Below are positions 6,855-7,280 of a stretch of DNA of 7,280 nucleotides, in pieces (position 1 is the first letter of the stretch; each line of letters opens with the position of its first letter). Both the position numbers and the translations under genes were made by a program. The notes beneath the pieces are model-generated. The model made no database searches. It was not told the origin of the DNA and was given only the letters and a program-made list of their open reading frames with translations. This stretch comes from an uncultured Chitinophaga sp. (lineage in GTDB: Bacteria > Bacteroidota > Bacteroidia > Chitinophagales > Chitinophagaceae): the NCBI RefSeq assembly GCF_937874145.1, contig NZ_CALNBI010000295.1:1-7280 (forward strand), in the 5' to 3' direction.

Positions 6855-6929
6855 AACAGTGGGGTTTAGTACCGTGAAATTAGCGGTGCGGGCGCCGGTT
6901 CCGGCGGGCCGATTAATGATTGCGGCCTC

Positions 6930-6962
6930 CCGGTTAACCCAAAAGCGGTTCCCGTTAATTCC
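6930..6962 (+). promoter_or_regulatory. Putative LytTR operator, copy 2
   Basis: This matches copy 1 base for base in two blocks: GTTAACCCAAA (6933-6943, same as 1440-1450) and CCGTTAATTCC (6952-6962, same as 1459-1469), with the same 8-nt gap between them. The gap sequence differs (agcggttc versus cccctcat). The two GTTAA cores (6933 and 6954) are again 21 bp apart. It sits in the 157-bp divergent region between the FMO (ATG at 6854) and the methyltransferase-like gene (ATG at 7012), 49 nt before the latter and about 75 nt from the former. Its orientation relative to the plus-strand gene is the same as in copy 1. It probably binds the LytTR regulator encoded at 2317-3075; which of the two divergent genes it controls, or whether both, is not shown. 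Confidence 0.68.
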
Positions 6963-7011
6963 GTTCCCCGAGGCAGGGATCATTGCCGCACTTTTACAAA
7001 AAAGTTACCCC

Positions 7012-7280
7012 ATGATGTTAGCAACCACTTCTTCCTACGAGTTCCTGCGCCGCATTATCAATAACGGCGGCCCCGAAGCGCGCGAGTATGCAGCGCTCAA
7101 CGAAGTATTCGAATCCATCGCCGCGTCCCTCCGGGCCGGCGAGCTTTCGGAAGCAGACAAAGCCGCCTTGTACAAAGGGTTTGGCTCCGACGAAGAAATC
7201 GGCCATACCATTCTCGGCCACGCCCGCGCCAAGCCATTCGGCTATGCCGGCGATTTTCTCATCATCGATAAAATCTACCG
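7012..7280 (+). CDS. N-terminal part of a class I SAM-dependent methyltransferase-like protein (runs off the window)
   Basis: The frame opens at ATG 7012, with a second in-frame ATG directly after it at 7015, and continues without a stop to the window end; 89 codons are visible. The visible part is mostly helical and ends with the segment HARAKPFGYAGDFLIIDKIY. From memory, a kPxGYaGDyxmmxxiY segment marks the N-terminal region of a bacterial methyltransferase group that includes proteins annotated as extracellular-factor (3-hydroxypalmitate methyl ester) synthases such as Ralstonia PhcB. The SAM-binding GxGxG motif would lie beyond the window, so the call is provisional. There is no clear Shine-Dalgarno; an A-rich stretch (6998-7003) precedes the start. 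The gene is divergent from the FMO/hybrid kinase operon and has the LytTR-like operator 49 nt upstream. Confidence 0.6.
   Translation, partial: MMLATTSSYEFLRRIINNGGPEAREYAALNEVFESIAASLRAGELSEADKAALYKGFGSDEEIGHTILGHARAKPFGYAGDFLIIDKIY

Noticed and set aside
5937..6869. Long open frame on the plus strand (310 codons)
   Set aside because: It is antisense to the FMO, whose FAD, FMO and NADPH motifs fix the real frame. The open antisense frame is a by-product of high GC.
6875..6882. TAATTTCA on the minus strand as a -7 box for the FMO
   Set aside because: It has two mismatches to TAnnTTTG and no -33 partner. Only its 20-nt distance from the ATG (the same as at 1392-1399) is suggestive.
6855..6983. 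N-terminal extension of the FMO by 43 residues
   Set aside because: It would read through the divergent regulatory region and copy 2 of the operator. The extension has no conserved content, and the FAD motif belongs within the first 15 residues.
1..7280. Search for CRISPR arrays, tRNA or rRNA genes, insertion sequences and integrase sites
   Set aside because: No regular repeat-spacer arrays, tRNA-like cloverleaf, rRNA sequence, transposase or terminal inverted repeats were seen by eye.

Overview
The window looks like chromosomal DNA from a GC-rich member of the Bacteroidota, probably Chitinophagaceae (Chitinophaga-like). The grounds are a SusD/RagB-type lipoprotein end, a LytS-type kinase followed by a LytTR regulator, a soluble hybrid histidine kinase, and starts that mostly lack a Shine-Dalgarno sequence. 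Assignment to a genus is inference.

Layout from left to right. (1) Positions 1-525 (+) hold the 3' end of a susD-like gene, followed by a strong intrinsic terminator at 547-587. (2) Converging on it at 586-1371 (-) is a secreted protein of unknown function whose C-terminal half carries a JAMM/MPN-like His-x-His...Ser-x-x-Asp pattern. (3) A divergent intergenic region (1372-1527) leads into a two-gene operon (+): a one-TM LytS-type sensor kinase with degraded ATP-binding motifs (1528-2277) and a LytTR response regulator (2317-3075). (4) Overlapping the regulator gene tail to tail by 32 bp is a minus-strand operon read from 6854 down to 3044. It encodes a flavin-containing monooxygenase (FMO) and, 4 nt later, a soluble hybrid histidine kinase with XylR_N/V4R-like sensor, HisKA, HATPase, receiver and HPt parts. 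(5) After a second divergent intergenic region (6855-7011), a (+) gene enters at 7012 and runs off the end. It resembles the start of a class I SAM-dependent methyltransferase related to the PhcB/EF-type group.

The most notable signal is non-coding. Both divergent intergenic regions carry the same composite element: GTTAACCCAAA, 8 variable bases, then CCGTTAATTCC (1440-1469 and 6933-6962). It contains two GTTAA half-sites exactly 21 bp apart. That is the geometry, and largely the sequence, of LytTR-regulator operators (9-bp direct repeats with a 12-bp spacer). The simplest reading is that the LytTR regulator encoded between the two copies controls its own operon and the FMO/hybrid-kinase/methyltransferase locus. 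The window would then be one regulatory circuit: a membrane LytS/LytTR pair, a cytosolic V4R-type small-molecule-sensing phosphorelay, and two enzymes (FMO, methyltransferase) that could make or modify a small hydrophobic molecule. The enzymes' substrates and the sensor's ligand cannot be read from the sequence.
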